The position numbers and the translations under genes are program-made. DNA of 64,000 nucleotides from Deltaproteobacteria bacterium RIFCSPHIGHO2_01_FULL_43_49 (GTDB lineage: Bacteria; UBA10199; SPLOWO2-01-44-7). The stretch's first letter is position 1. Each line of letters opens with the position of its first letter. Shown here piece after piece: positions 9,689-18,703 of the stretch. The stretch spans positions 38,029-102,028 of the forward strand of contig MGRG01000003.1 of NCBI GenBank assembly GCA_001798075.1, in the 5' to 3' direction. Under the pieces are notes generated by a model that was not told the origin of the DNA, ran no database searches, and saw only the letters and a list, made by a program, of their open reading frames with translations.

Positions 9689-11073
9689 CAAAAGCATCAG
9701 CACTAAAATTCCTGGACGCACTTTTGCAAAGTGGTGGGGAAGTTTATGAAGTGGGGGGGACGGTCAGGGATCGTCTCTTGAACTTGCCTCACAAAGATAA
9801 AGATTTGCTTGTCCGAAAACTGGATATCGAAAAATTGAAAGCCCTACTCTCTCCTTATGGAAAAGTTGCGGTGGTGGGAAAAGCCTTTGGCGTTTTGAAA
9901 TTCACACCGCATTTAGATCCTTCCAACATTTTTGATATCGCTTTGCCTCGCAAAGAACAATCGACCGGTGTTGGCCACCGCGATTTTGAAGTCGACTATG
10001 ATCCCAATTTGCCTGTTGAAGAGGACCTAGGGAGAAGAGATTTCACTATTAACGCAATGGCTTTTGATTTGAAAAGCGAAAAACTGATTGATCGCTTCAA
10101 TGGTCAACAGGATCTACAAAATAAAATTTTGAGACAAGTTTTTGAAAAAGCCTTTGAGGAGGACCCCCTCAGACTTGTTCGAGCGGTTCAATTTGCGGCG
10201 CGCTTTGGTCTTACCATTGAACCCAAAACATTTGATTCCATGAAAATGCACGCCAAGCTCATTGATACTGTCTCCCCGGAGCGCATTATCGAAGAGCTAA
10301 AAAAGCTTTTGACAGCTCCGGTCCCCTCTTTAGGGTTAGAAATGATGCGTGAGGCCGGTTTGTTGCACCTTGTTTTGCCGGAAGTCGAAGGCCTGATTGG
10401 GATTGAACAAGACAAAAGGCCGGGCGATGATGTCTATAAACATACGTTGAGAGTCCTGGATGCAGCAAGAAACGATCCCTATCTGGAAAATTCAGGCGAT
10501 GTTGAATTATTACTGGCAGCCCTTTTTCATGATGTGGGCAAAAAAACAACAAGACGCTATGACAAAGCTAAAGACAGGATTGTTTTTTACAGTCATCAAC
10601 TGGTCTCCAAAAGAATGGCAAAAAAATGGCTTCAAAAGATGAAAGTGACTACCATTGGGGTCCATCCAGAAAATGTAGAAACATTGGTGGAAAACCATAT
10701 GTTTGAAACCAAATCCTATTTTACCGACAAGGCGATCCGCCGATTCGTCAATAAAGTAGGACAAGACTTGATCTATAAACTTCTTGATTTAAGGCTTGCC
10801 GACAATCGCGGAGGGAAACACCCTCGTTCTATCAAAGGGGTGCTAAAAATGCGTGAGCGCGTTAAAGAAGAATTGGCCAAAAAGCCCCCTTTTGGCGCTG
10901 GCGATTTGGCCATCAACGGACATGATTTAATGAACATTGGCATTCCAGCCGGTCCACAGATGGGAAAAATCATAAAGCAGCTTGTCGAATTGGTTTTGGA
11001 TGATCCCAAACTGAACACAAAGGAACATTTGCTGGCATTGGTTAAAGAAATGGCTCATAATAGCGCCGCATGA
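9685..11073 (+). CDS. cca: tRNA nucleotidyltransferase / poly(A) polymerase family with HD domain
   Basis: 462 residues, GTG start overlapping the previous stop. The class II nucleotidyltransferase head has GGTVRDRLL (about 24-32), the two aspartates of HKDKDLLV and the later acidic position in FDIALPR. The RRDFTINAMA motif and the neck domain follow. A C-terminal HD phosphohydrolase domain has His253 and the His282-Asp283 pair. The likely role is adding or repairing the 3' CCA of tRNA in the cytoplasm; A-adding-only enzymes and poly(A) polymerases share the fold, so exact specificity is open. It overlaps the following gene by four bases. Confidence 0.88.
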   Translation: MTKASALKFLDALLQSGGEVYEVGGTVRDRLLNLPHKDKDLLVRKLDIEKLKALLSPYGKVAVVGKAFGVLKFTPHLDPSNIFDIALPRKEQSTGVGHRDFEVDYDPNLPVEEDLGRRDFTINAMAFDLKSEKLIDRFNGQQDLQNKILRQVFEKAFEEDPLRLVRAVQFAARFGLTIEPKTFDSMKMHAKLIDTVSPERIIEELKKLLTAPVPSLGLEMMREAGLLHLVLPEVEGLIGIEQDKRPGDDVYKHTLRVLDAARNDPYLENSGDVELLLAALFHDVGKKTTRRYDKAKDRIVFYSHQLVSKRMAKKWLQKMKVTTIGVHPENVETLVENHMFETKSYFTDKAIRRFVNKVGQDLIYKLLDLRLADNRGGKHPRSIKGVLKMRERVKEELAKKPPFGAGDLAINGHDLMNIGIPAGPQMGKIIKQLVELVLDDPKLNTKEHLLALVKEMAHNSAA

Positions 11074-11435
11074 AAATAAAAATCCCAAAAGGCAAACCGC
11101 AAAAAAGTAGAGGAGCATGGCAAAGAAAACCGGTGACCAAAGTCAAAGAATCTGCAAAAACCTACAAAAGAAAATGGGGCTTAGAAGATTTTGTCGAATC
11201 GGTGGATAAAGTGATGCAAAAGCAAGAAAAGGAGAACCCTACTATGAAACAAGTCCATGCCCAACTCTCTCCTGAATGGAAGCGTGTGAGTGAAAAGATC
11301 GGCCAGCTTTTGATGTTGACCGATGCAAAAGAGATCGATCGGTTGCGTGAAGAAGTGGTTCAAGAAGGAGAAATAGCGACTCGCGTTTTAATCGATTTTC
11401 TTTTAGCCATCAAAAATCAATCTGGCCAATCCTGA
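11070..11435 (+). CDS. Unknown small basic protein, translationally coupled to cca
   Basis: 121 residues starting in an ATGA overlap with cca. The first 35 residues are strongly basic (Lys/Arg-rich), the rest is predicted helical with alternating charge. No known domain, no signal peptide. The basic head and coupling to a tRNA-processing enzyme make nucleic-acid or ribosome contact possible, but this is only inference. Hairpin repeat C1 follows directly. Confidence 0.7.
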   Translation: MKIKIPKGKPQKSRGAWQRKPVTKVKESAKTYKRKWGLEDFVESVDKVMQKQEKENPTMKQVHAQLSPEWKRVSEKIGQLLMLTDAKEIDRLREEVVQEGEIATRVLIDFLLAIKNQSGQS

Positions 11436-11480
11436 ATCTTTTTTAGAAAGAAATTGTGTCCACTCCCCTCTTCTTTACTG

Positions 11481-11655
11481 AGCTTGTTTCCTCCTGGCTA
11501 CCTGGCGTAGAGGGAGTGCAAGGGACGTTATCAAATTTGGGAGGCCCCAAATTTGCACTCTCGCTCGGCCATTTTATTGTCCATCCCCACAAGGTGAAAA
11601 TGGCCTGCGCGAAGCCCTTTCACCCCCTCTCCGCCACGCCAGTCGGAAACACACT
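11481..11655 (+). repeat. Structured repeat family C, copy C1
   Basis: 175 bp that align in full with the reverse complement of 40756-40939. It folds into three stems: an outer stem (AGGGAGTGCAAGGG against CCCTTTCACCCCCTCT); a perfect 10-bp stem CAAATTTGGG/CCCAAATTTG; and a stem GGCCATTTT/AAAATGGCC closing a loop with CCCCACAAGGT. Paired bases differ from copy C2 but remain paired, while the unpaired ACGTTAT, GCACTCTC and CCCCACAAGGT are conserved. It fills the space between two genes. Confidence 0.85.
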
Positions 11656-11663
11656 CCATTTTA

Positions 11664-12290
11664 TTATATTCCTTTTGCATTTTCCCTTAGAGCATATTCA
11701 GCAGCACTATGCAGAAAACTTTTTAAGTCTTCATCTTTCATATAATGGCAAATGGCTCTGTCCGGCGTCTTTTTTTCCCAGCTGGGCACTAAAAATCTTA
11801 CAACGTTATTATAAAAGCTGACCCCCCATGAATATTGAAAGTCACAAGGAACGAGGACCACAAACCTTTGGTTATCTAAATCTGCAAATGGCATGCTTAT
11901 AACTTCCTTTAGACGACCATGGTTAGCATGCTCAATATTAAATCTCACAACCGCATCCACATGAAAGCCACCTGGTGCAATTCGTTTGAGCATTACTCGA
12001 TCTAAATCGGACAGCGATTGCCACACCCGAACAAACTGATCAACTTGCTTCTGAGCTCCACGCCCTTCACTGTCTAATCTAGACCCTTCGTCTTCAAATT
12101 CATATGATTCCGATAAATTGACATTATCAATAGGAAGCCTCAATCCTATTGGAGATTGGATCGTTCCCGGAAAGGTTTCTTCATCATAAGTGGCTTTTAT
12201 TGGTCGGATTGATTTTCCTTCGAACTTTAAATTAAAACTCTCTGGTTTTCCGTACCCATCCCGTATTGTTTCAATAACGAAGTCAGACAT
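11664..12290 (-). CDS. Unknown 208-residue protein
   Basis: The start ATG at 12290 has a GGAGGAAAAT ribosome site close upstream. The protein is soluble, acidic in the middle, with several aromatic strands near the C-terminus (FVVLVPCDFQYSWGVSFY) that suggest a beta-rich core. No domain, signal peptide or membrane segment recognised. It is flanked by repeat C1 and the truB end and is read in the same direction as the rimP-truB operon, but a spacer of about 250 bp separates it. Confidence 0.7.
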   Translation of the reverse strand: MSDFVIETIRDGYGKPESFNLKFEGKSIRPIKATYDEETFPGTIQSPIGLRLPIDNVNLSESYEFEDEGSRLDSEGRGAQKQVDQFVRVWQSLSDLDRVMLKRIAPGGFHVDAVVRFNIEHANHGRLKEVISMPFADLDNQRFVVLVPCDFQYSWGVSFYNNVVRFLVPSWEKKTPDRAICHYMKDEDLKSFLHSAAEYALRENAKGI

Positions 12291-12353
12291 ATTTTCCTCC
12301 TTTGTTTATTGCTCGCCTCAAATTCCTCGGTTCTATTCGTGAAAATATTCAAT

Positions 12354-12488
12354 TCACTTTATGACGGCACGTGCAAAGCTCGGTAAATAAAGACTTCCTA
12401 AAGTTGCTGAAGAAACCGCTTTGCCCAGATCTGGCCAATGCTCCTTGGCATCCATTTTTAAATCCTCCGGATAGTTATCGTCTCGCAT
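12354..12488 (-). CDS. Possible small protein (44 residues), weak
   Basis: A short frame in the 256-bp spacer between truB and the gene at 12290. The encoded peptide has a plausible composition (charged head, Ala/Ser/Leu-rich tail), but I see no ribosome site and no known family. It may be a decayed remnant or chance. Confidence 0.2.
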   Translation of the reverse strand: MRDDNYPEDLKMDAKEHWPDLGKAVSSATLGSLYLPSFARAVIK

Positions 12489-12546
12489 CAAAAAAAGTTG
12501 TGTGGTTTTTGGTGTTTTTTTTAACGTTCCTAACCGAGCGATATTA

Positions 12547-13200
12547 TTATGTTTTCCCAAAGTCTATAGCATCTTCCAACCCGAAGGGTTCAGAGCGCAA
12601 ACGCCGGAGCGCTGTGATGTGCGCGCCACAGCCGAGTTTTTCACCAATATCGTGGGCTAAAGAACGGACATAGGTCCCGGAGGAACATCGAGTTTTCAAC
12701 GTCACATAACCATCATTACCATATGGTAACAGGTACCCTGTGGTAATGAGGTCGAGAGAGTGAATGGTGATTTTGCGTGGAGTGACTGTTACCTCTTTTC
12801 CTTCTCTGGCCAATTTGTAGAGGGGTTTTCCATGTTGTTTGAGGGCCGAATAGACAGGAGGAATCTGTAAAATTTCGCCGGTGAATTCTGGCAGAAGTTC
12901 TTTTATTTTTTCCAACGCATCAGGCGGTACCTCTTTTGTTGCAACAATTTTTCCCTGTGAATCATAAGTATCCGTTTCAAGCCCCAGCTTCATCGTGAAT
13001 TCATATTCTTTATCTTTTCCTAAAAAAATGGATTGAAGTTTGGTGGCTTCATCTAACAAAATAATGAGAACGCCTGTGGCCAAAGGATCGAGGGTACCTG
13101 CATGCCCAACTTTTTTGACATTTAGTTGTTTTTTGAAATATTGACAGATGTCGTGTGAAGTTGGCCCCGATGGCTTGTCGACAACTAAAATGCCCTTCAT
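12547..13200 (-). CDS. truB: tRNA pseudouridine(55) synthase TruB (short form)
   Basis: 217 residues with the TruB core: KPSGPTSHD near residue 8, the catalytic GTLDPLATG loop (Asp near 41), PPVYSALK and the SSGTYVRSLAHDIG motif. It makes pseudouridine 55 in the T-loop of tRNA. E. coli TruB is about 314 residues; this one ends right after the catalytic domain and lacks the C-terminal PUA-type extension, as in some other bacterial TruBs. It is the last gene of the rimP-nusA-infB-nrnA-truB series, 77 bp after nrnA; that spacer contains an AT-rich hairpin. Confidence 0.93.
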   Translation of the reverse strand: MKGILVVDKPSGPTSHDICQYFKKQLNVKKVGHAGTLDPLATGVLIILLDEATKLQSIFLGKDKEYEFTMKLGLETDTYDSQGKIVATKEVPPDALEKIKELLPEFTGEILQIPPVYSALKQHGKPLYKLAREGKEVTVTPRKITIHSLDLITTGYLLPYGNDGYVTLKTRCSSGTYVRSLAHDIGEKLGCGAHITALRRLRSEPFGLEDAIDFGKT

Positions 13201-13215
13201 AAAAAATTAAAAACT

Positions 13216-13306
13216 AAAAGTTAAAAACAAAAAACACAAACCAAAAATAAGAAATTTTAATTTTTCATATGTGTTTTTTATTTTTGGTGTTTAATTTTTA
13301 ACTTTT
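13216..13306. repeat. AT-rich inverted repeat between nrnA and truB
   Basis: AAAAGTTAAAAAC..CCAAAAATAA (13216-13250) is complementary, with a few mismatches, to TTATTTTTGGTGTTTAATTT..AACTTTT (about 13279-13306). One arm lies in the last codons of nrnA, the other in the spacer. It may be an mRNA hairpin in the operon or a trace of inverted duplication of the gene end. Confidence 0.6.
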
Positions 13307-14252
13307 CCTTCACTTCTGCTGCAATTTGTTTTTTTGCGCTGGCTAAATCGGAGGCAATAACGCAGCCAGCTGCATGTTCATGCCCACCACCACCGAAACG
13401 TTTTGCAATTTTGGAGACGTCGACTCTCGTTTTAGAACGAAGGCTTACCTTGATCTTTCCATCGTTCATTTCGCGAAATAAGGCAGAGACTTCAACACCC
13501 GCAATCGATCGGGGAAAATTTGCGAACTCATCGGAGAGCCCCTCATCGGCATTCGCTTCTTTAAGCATCGCCTGAGCCACATCCATCGAGGCATATTGAC
13601 CATTGAAATCAACGTGCAGAGACCTCAGAGAAACTCCCAACAAACGATAACGAGCCAGCGGATTGGTCTCCTCCAAATTTCTGGCTACAAGCCAAGGATC
13701 AGCCCCCTTGCTCAATAATTCAGCAGCCAGTTTAAAAACGGATGCCGTTGTATTCGAATAGCGAAACGAACCGGTATCAACTGTTAAGGTACAATAAACC
13801 AGATTTGCAATTTCCGGAGTGATTTTGATCTTCATTTTTTTCAAAAGATCATAGACCACACAACCGGTTGAGGCGGCCTTGGGGTCAATCCAATCGATAT
13901 CTCCTACTTTTTGATCCAAAAGGTGATGGTCGATGCAAATCAGTTTTCCAAATTTTTTCGCGTCCACAGCTTGTGCAAACTCTGTTGCCACCCGCTTAGG
14001 CTGGGCACAGTCAAGCATGACAGCACAATCAAAAGAGCGCTTTGGCAAAACGTTCGTAATGGTTTTCGAAAAAGGAAGAAATTTTAGATTGAATGGAACA
14101 GGATCACGATTGAAAATGATGACTTCTTTTTTCGAACTTTTTAAAGCAAGACCCAATGCCAACGCAGAGCCCAAGGCATCGCCATCTGGATGGTAGTGGC
14201 TAACGATCAGAAAACTTTTTGCGGCCTTCAATGCTTTGATGATTTTATTCAC
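13278..14252 (-). CDS. nrnA: DHH/DHHA1 phosphoesterase (NrnA-type nano-RNase / pAp phosphatase)
   Basis: 324 residues. The DHH domain shows HYHPDGDA (Asp23, Asp25), a central LDCAQP aspartate and the DHH motif in ICIDHHLLD. The DHHA1 domain ends in GGGGHEHAAGC. Family members degrade short oligoribonucleotides and dephosphorylate 3'-phosphoadenosine 5'-phosphate using manganese. It starts six bases after infB. In many bacteria rbfA lies between infB and this gene; here it is absent. The last codons form one arm of an AT-rich inverted repeat. Confidence 0.92.
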   Translation of the reverse strand: MNKIIKALKAAKSFLIVSHYHPDGDALGSALALGLALKSSKKEVIIFNRDPVPFNLKFLPFSKTITNVLPKRSFDCAVMLDCAQPKRVATEFAQAVDAKKFGKLICIDHHLLDQKVGDIDWIDPKAASTGCVVYDLLKKMKIKITPEIANLVYCTLTVDTGSFRYSNTTASVFKLAAELLSKGADPWLVARNLEETNPLARYRLLGVSLRSLHVDFNGQYASMDVAQAMLKEANADEGLSDEFANFPRSIAGVEVSALFREMNDGKIKVSLRSKTRVDVSKIAKRFGGGGHEHAAGCVIASDLASAKKQIAAEVKEKLKIKHQK

Positions 14253-14258
14253 TGGAAA

Positions 14259-16496
14259 TTATGCGAGTTTCTGCGCTGTTTCTTCTAAAACAAAGTCTTC
14301 GATGACATCTCCCTCTTTGATATCATTGAAATTCTCGATTCCGATACCACACTCATTGCCGCTGACAACTTCTCTTGCATCATCTTTGAAGCGTTTCAGC
14401 GAACCAATTTTACCTTGATAAATGATGGCCCCATCGCGAATGAGGCGAACCTGAGCCCCACGACGAATCACTCCTTCGGTCACCCCGCAACCAGCAATGG
14501 TTCCAATTTTGGAAACTTTGAAGGCTTGTTTGACGGAAGCCCTCCCCAAAAATTTCTCGGTGATGGTTGGTTTTAAGAGTCCCTCCATCGCTTTTTTGAT
14601 ATCATCCAAAACTTCATAAATAATCGAGTGGAGTCTAATTTCAATTCCCTCTCTCTCGGCAAGGCTGCGCGCTTTTCCTTCTGGTGCAACATTAAAACCA
14701 ATGATGACTGCCTTGGAGGCCTGGGCCAGCATCACATCACTCTCTGTAATACCGCCCGTTCCCATATGAAGAATTTTGACCGACACTTTTTCTGTACCAA
14801 GCTTTGTCAACGATTCAGCCAGCGCTTCCACAGAGCCGGCCACATCGGCCTTGATCACAAGCGGCAATTCGTGAGCTTCTCCCTTGGAAATCTGTGCCTG
14901 TAATTCTTCCAGTGAAACTCTTGAAGATTTTGTGAGCCCCGCACTGCGCCTTTTGGTTTGGCGCGTCTCGGCAATCCGTTTGGCATCTCTTTCATCTTCA
15001 ACACCAAACAATTCTTCCCCCGCTTCAGGAACAGCATTAAGCCCCAACAATTCAATCGGCTTGGAGGGATAAGCAACTTCGACAGGAGTCCCATCAGCCT
15101 GTGTCATCGCACGAACTTTTCCATAACTTAAACCGGCAACAATATAATCCCCTGTTTTGAGTTGCCCACTTTGGATCAAAGCGCTGGCAACGGGCCCTCT
15201 CCCTTTATCCATTCTCGATTCGATAATCACTCCCTTGGCCTTTCCAGTCGCAACGGCTTTTAACTCTTTCACCTCTGCTGTGAGGAGAATCATTTCCAAA
15301 AGGTGATCGAGTCCCTCACCCGATTTGGCAGAAGTGTTAATGCAAACCACATCTCCCCCCCACTCTTCAGCAACCAATCCATGTTCGGTTAACTGCCTTT
15401 TAACTTTTTCTGGCTCGGCCTGTGGTTTATCAATTTTATTGACCGCCACAATAATGGGGACACCGGCGGCTTTTGCGTGATTAATGGCTTCAACTGTTTG
15501 GGGCATAATGCCGTCATCAGCAGCAACGACCAACACGACAATATCGGTGACCTGCGCCCCTCTGGCCCTCAACTTCGTAAAGGCCTCATGTCCTGGCGTA
15601 TCGATAAAGGTAACATTTCCCTTGGGCAAAGAAACTTCATAAGCACCAATATGCTGGGTAATTCCGCCCGCTTCTTTTTCTGCCACTTTTGTTTTACGAA
15701 TGGCATCCAAAAGAGAAGTTTTACCATGATCGACATGCCCCATGACCGTCACAACCGGAGCCCTGGTTTGTAAATCGCCGACTTCCGTCCCTTCTTTTTT
15801 CTTGCGAACCTCTTCTTCTTTAAAGGCGGTGTGGACAATTTCATACCCATAATCGGTTGCAAGCAGCGTTGCCGTGTCAACGTCAATACCTTGGTTGGCA
15901 GTCACCATGAGGCCTAGCCCCATCAGTTTCTTGATGATATCTGCCGACTTGATCCCCATCGCCTGCGATAGTTCAGAAGCCGTAATGGCATGGTCAATTC
16001 GGATGACCTTTTTCTCAGTTTTCGTTTCAGTAAGCGTTGTTTTTTTGAACTCGCGACGAGGTAGTTTTTTGCGTCTTCCTAAAGTTAGGCCAGGTTCAAA
16101 AATTTTCTCAACAGAAGGCTCCCAATCTTTCGTCGCCTCGGGGATGACCTCTGGACCCTCTGGCTCACCCCCGGTGGTCTGCTTGGCATATTGCTTGAGC
16201 CCCCCAGCACGTTGAATATCTTCCAAATCCAATTCTGCTTTTGATTTTTTTTTGCGAGGCCCTTTTTTAACCTTCTCTTCTTTTTCCGGAAGGGAAGGAA
16301 GCTCCGGCAGTATAACTGTTTCAGGATGTGCCGCTGGAATCGCTTCTTTTAGAGGAGCCGCTTCTTTTTTTTCTTCCTTCGCGGAAGAAGAGGTAGGAAT
16401 CGGCTCTGCCGGCGCAGGAGTCTCTTTGGCTCTGCGCCGAATGACGGTAGGTTTTACTCGCTGTTCATCAACTGTTTTCTTGTCAGGGCTATCCAT
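14259..16496 (-). CDS. infB: Translation initiation factor IF-2
   Basis: 745 residues. A low-complexity, charged N-terminal region (1-165) is followed by an IF2-N helical module. The G domain has G1 GHVDHGKT (253-260), G3 DTPGHE (299-304) and G4 NKID (353-356), and domains II, III and C follow. IF-2 is a GTPase that brings initiator tRNA to the 30S subunit and promotes subunit joining. It sits three bases after nusA and six before nrnA, the conserved nusA-infB order. Confidence 0.97.
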   Translation of the reverse strand: MDSPDKKTVDEQRVKPTVIRRRAKETPAPAEPIPTSSSAKEEKKEAAPLKEAIPAAHPETVILPELPSLPEKEEKVKKGPRKKKSKAELDLEDIQRAGGLKQYAKQTTGGEPEGPEVIPEATKDWEPSVEKIFEPGLTLGRRKKLPRREFKKTTLTETKTEKKVIRIDHAITASELSQAMGIKSADIIKKLMGLGLMVTANQGIDVDTATLLATDYGYEIVHTAFKEEEVRKKKEGTEVGDLQTRAPVVTVMGHVDHGKTSLLDAIRKTKVAEKEAGGITQHIGAYEVSLPKGNVTFIDTPGHEAFTKLRARGAQVTDIVVLVVAADDGIMPQTVEAINHAKAAGVPIIVAVNKIDKPQAEPEKVKRQLTEHGLVAEEWGGDVVCINTSAKSGEGLDHLLEMILLTAEVKELKAVATGKAKGVIIESRMDKGRGPVASALIQSGQLKTGDYIVAGLSYGKVRAMTQADGTPVEVAYPSKPIELLGLNAVPEAGEELFGVEDERDAKRIAETRQTKRRSAGLTKSSRVSLEELQAQISKGEAHELPLVIKADVAGSVEALAESLTKLGTEKVSVKILHMGTGGITESDVMLAQASKAVIIGFNVAPEGKARSLAEREGIEIRLHSIIYEVLDDIKKAMEGLLKPTITEKFLGRASVKQAFKVSKIGTIAGCGVTEGVIRRGAQVRLIRDGAIIYQGKIGSLKRFKDDAREVVSGNECGIGIENFNDIKEGDVIEDFVLEETAQKLA

Positions 16497-16499
16497 AAT

Positions 16500-17963
16500 T
16501 TAAACTACAATATTTTTATTGTCTTTTTCAGTGGTCTCTTCACTCGGCTTTTCTTCATCCGGTTTTGCTTCAGCCAATTTTTCTGCATTCAGTTTTGCTT
16601 CAGCCAGCTTTTCTTCCATCAGTTTTTCTTTGGCTTTCGCTAACTCAGCCATGAGTTTGTCTGTTGAGACACCACTCTCAATCGCTTTTTTAGCGATCTC
16701 TTTGATCTCTTTTAGCTTCTCTTGACCGACACCCGGCACCTCTTTGAATGTCTCCCAATCAACTTTAGCAATATCTTCAATATTGCGAAAACCATGCGCG
16801 TACAGAATGATAGAGTTACTATCATCGATACCAAGCACTTTGACCAACACAGACTTGAAACGACTCGACATTTCTTCAACGCGGCTTTCACTGAAGACAT
16901 CGATATTCCAGCCGGTCAGTTGCGCTGCCAGACGGACATTTTGCCCCTTGCGGCCGATGGCCAAGGAGAGTTGATCATCGGGAACAACAACCTCCATGGA
17001 ACGTTCTCGCTCTTTGATAATGACTTTGACAACTTCCGCGGGGGCGATTGCGTTGCAAACAAAACGGGCCGCTTCTTCATCCCAAGAAACAATGTCAATT
17101 TTTTCGCCACGAAGTTCCTGTACAACTCCTTGAACCCTGGAACCTTTGACGCCGACACAAGCTCCCACCGGATCGACATCTTTGTCGCCCGAACCAACAG
17201 CGATTTTTGCGCGCACTCCTGGTTCTCTGGCAACACTTTTGATTTCAACAATCCCTTCTGCAATTTCTGGAACTTCCATTTCAAAAAGTTTGCGAACCAA
17301 ATTGGGATGCCTTCTCGACAAAACAATCATAGAACCTCTTGCGAATGGATTGATCTCTAGAAAGTAAGACTGGACTCGATCGCCCATTTTGTAATGCTCG
17401 GTTGGGACCTGTTCATTTCTGGGAATGACTCCTTCGGAGCGGCCAAGATCGATAATCAAATCGCCTTTTTCATAACGGCGAACAATTCCGGTGGCCAACT
17501 CACCGACGCGGTCTTTGTATTCATTGTAAATCAGATCGCGTTCCGCATCTCTTACCTTTGTAATGATCACTTGCTTGGCAGCTTGCGCGGCGATGCGACC
17601 GAATTCCGAGGAATCCATCTTCACACCTAGGCTGTCTCCCACTTGGGCTTCCGGATCAAGCTCGCGACCTTCTTTCAAAGTCATTTGGGTATTTTTATCT
17701 TCTATTGTCTCGACAACCGCTTTGAATTGAAAGAGTTCAATTTCACCGCTTTCCTGATTGTAATGGGCTTCCAACTCTCCCAAATGACCCCATTTTTTTC
17801 TGGCGGCACTCAAAAAAGCCGATTCGATAGCCTCAATTAATCTTTCTTTAGGTATATTTTTATCTTTTGAGATTTGATCCAAAACACGATCTAGCTCCAG
17901 GAACATTTTGTTTTTTGTTTTCTCGACACCTTTTTTTTTGGTTTTTATAGCTGCCTTTGCCAT
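16500..17963 (-). CDS. nusA: Transcription termination/antitermination factor NusA
   Basis: 487 residues: an N-terminal RNA-polymerase-binding domain, an S1 domain around 140-200 (DRVGELATGIVRRYEKGDLI), two KH domains (GACVGVKGSRVQ and LAIGRKGQNVRLA) and one helix-hairpin-helix-like C-terminal repeat. The tail is a Glu/Lys/Ala-rich stretch with three imperfect KLAEAKLNAE-type repeats, unlike the ordered acidic repeats of E. coli. It binds RNA polymerase and nascent RNA and strengthens hairpin-dependent pausing and termination. The terminator before rimP suggests it controls its own operon. Confidence 0.97.
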   Translation of the reverse strand: MAKAAIKTKKKGVEKTKNKMFLELDRVLDQISKDKNIPKERLIEAIESAFLSAARKKWGHLGELEAHYNQESGEIELFQFKAVVETIEDKNTQMTLKEGRELDPEAQVGDSLGVKMDSSEFGRIAAQAAKQVIITKVRDAERDLIYNEYKDRVGELATGIVRRYEKGDLIIDLGRSEGVIPRNEQVPTEHYKMGDRVQSYFLEINPFARGSMIVLSRRHPNLVRKLFEMEVPEIAEGIVEIKSVAREPGVRAKIAVGSGDKDVDPVGACVGVKGSRVQGVVQELRGEKIDIVSWDEEAARFVCNAIAPAEVVKVIIKERERSMEVVVPDDQLSLAIGRKGQNVRLAAQLTGWNIDVFSESRVEEMSSRFKSVLVKVLGIDDSNSIILYAHGFRNIEDIAKVDWETFKEVPGVGQEKLKEIKEIAKKAIESGVSTDKLMAELAKAKEKLMEEKLAEAKLNAEKLAEAKPDEEKPSEETTEKDNKNIVV

Positions 17964-17966
17964 AAT

Positions 17967-18491
17967 TTATCTCCCTGCCCGCCAAGGTTTTATCGGTGGG
18001 CTTACTTGTCCCGGCTTGGCGGGCTTATTAAATTCGTATTTTATTTTGGCTTTTTTTATTTCCTCCAAGGGAATTTGCCAGTCTTTATCTCCTTCTCTGA
18101 TCACTACTTGTGTCGTTTGCAAACCTTGCAAAATACCGTTGAAGTGATGCCTCCCATCAATGGGCTGCTTGGTTTTAATTTCAACCTTACTCCCAGCGAA
18201 CCGTTCAAAATCTTTGGGTCTTCTTAAAGGCCGATTGAGACCTGGCGAAGAAACCTCCAAAGAATAGTGCTGGTGTATCAAATTGGAGACATCGAGCTCC
18301 CCTTCAAGAGCCCTTGAAGCCGTTTCGCAATCATCAATGGTAACCGGCGTTCCTTCTCTATCAATATAGAGTCTTAGAATCCAACGCCCTTGATCGAGAA
18401 TAAACTCACGCTCAATCAGCTCCAAACCCAAATTTTCAAGAATGGGGGGCACTAACTTCTCAATTTCATTTAAAAGAGCCTCTGTATTCAT
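17967..18491 (-). CDS. rimP: Ribosome maturation factor RimP
   Basis: 174 residues from the ATG at 18489-18491. A TTG further upstream is rejected because the family begins at the NTEALLNEIEKLVPPIL helix. The RimP N-domain has LGLELIEREF and WILRLYIDREG, and the YSLEVSSPGLNRPL motif is characteristic; an Sm-like C-terminal domain follows. It assists 30S subunit assembly. It is first in the operon, three bases before nusA. The start codon lies two bases after the T-run of an intrinsic terminator, so expression should depend on readthrough. Confidence 0.93.
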   Translation of the reverse strand: MNTEALLNEIEKLVPPILENLGLELIEREFILDQGRWILRLYIDREGTPVTIDDCETASRALEGELDVSNLIHQHYSLEVSSPGLNRPLRRPKDFERFAGSKVEIKTKQPIDGRHHFNGILQGLQTTQVVIREGDKDWQIPLEEIKKAKIKYEFNKPAKPGQVSPPIKPWRAGR

Positions 18492-18493
18492 AC

Positions 18494-18522
18494 AAAAAAA
18501 AAGTGGGCTTAATGCCCACTTT
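18494..18522 (-). terminator. Intrinsic terminator/attenuator in the rimP-nusA leader
   Basis: On the minus strand AAAGTGGGC, loop ATTAA, GCCCACTTT is followed without gap by a T-run (nine A on the + strand, 18494-18502, partly within the stem) that ends two bases before the rimP ATG. No upstream minus-strand gene needs terminating here, because the neighbour at 18704 is divergent. A regulatory role is therefore likely. In Bacillus subtilis the rimP(ylxS)-nusA operon is known to be autoregulated through a NusA-dependent leader terminator. Confidence 0.75.
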
Positions 18523-18600
18523 CTATTACCTGAAAGCTGGGGTGGGACTAACATAAGGATTGGACAATGGCAAGGGGTTTGATAAAAGCCTTATAAGGAG

Positions 18601-18692
18601 CGAAAAATAGTGGGTCCTGCCCCTCCGTGTTGCTATGGGGACCCCTAACAAAACCCCATAGCCAACACTGCGGGTCACCCACTATTTTTTCG
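18601..18692. repeat. Hairpin repeat family A, copy A2
   Basis: Outer arms CGAAAAATAGTGGGT (18601-18615) and ACCCACTATTTTTTCG (18677-18692) enclose the conserved core (CCTCCGTGTT..CTATGGGGACCCCTAAC..CCCCATAGCCAACACTGCGGG). It lies in the spacer between rimP (-) and the thioesterase (+), ending 11 bases before the ATG at 18704. Arm sequence differs from other copies but is self-complementary. Confidence 0.85.
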
Positions 18693-18703
18693 ATAACCTT
18701 ATT

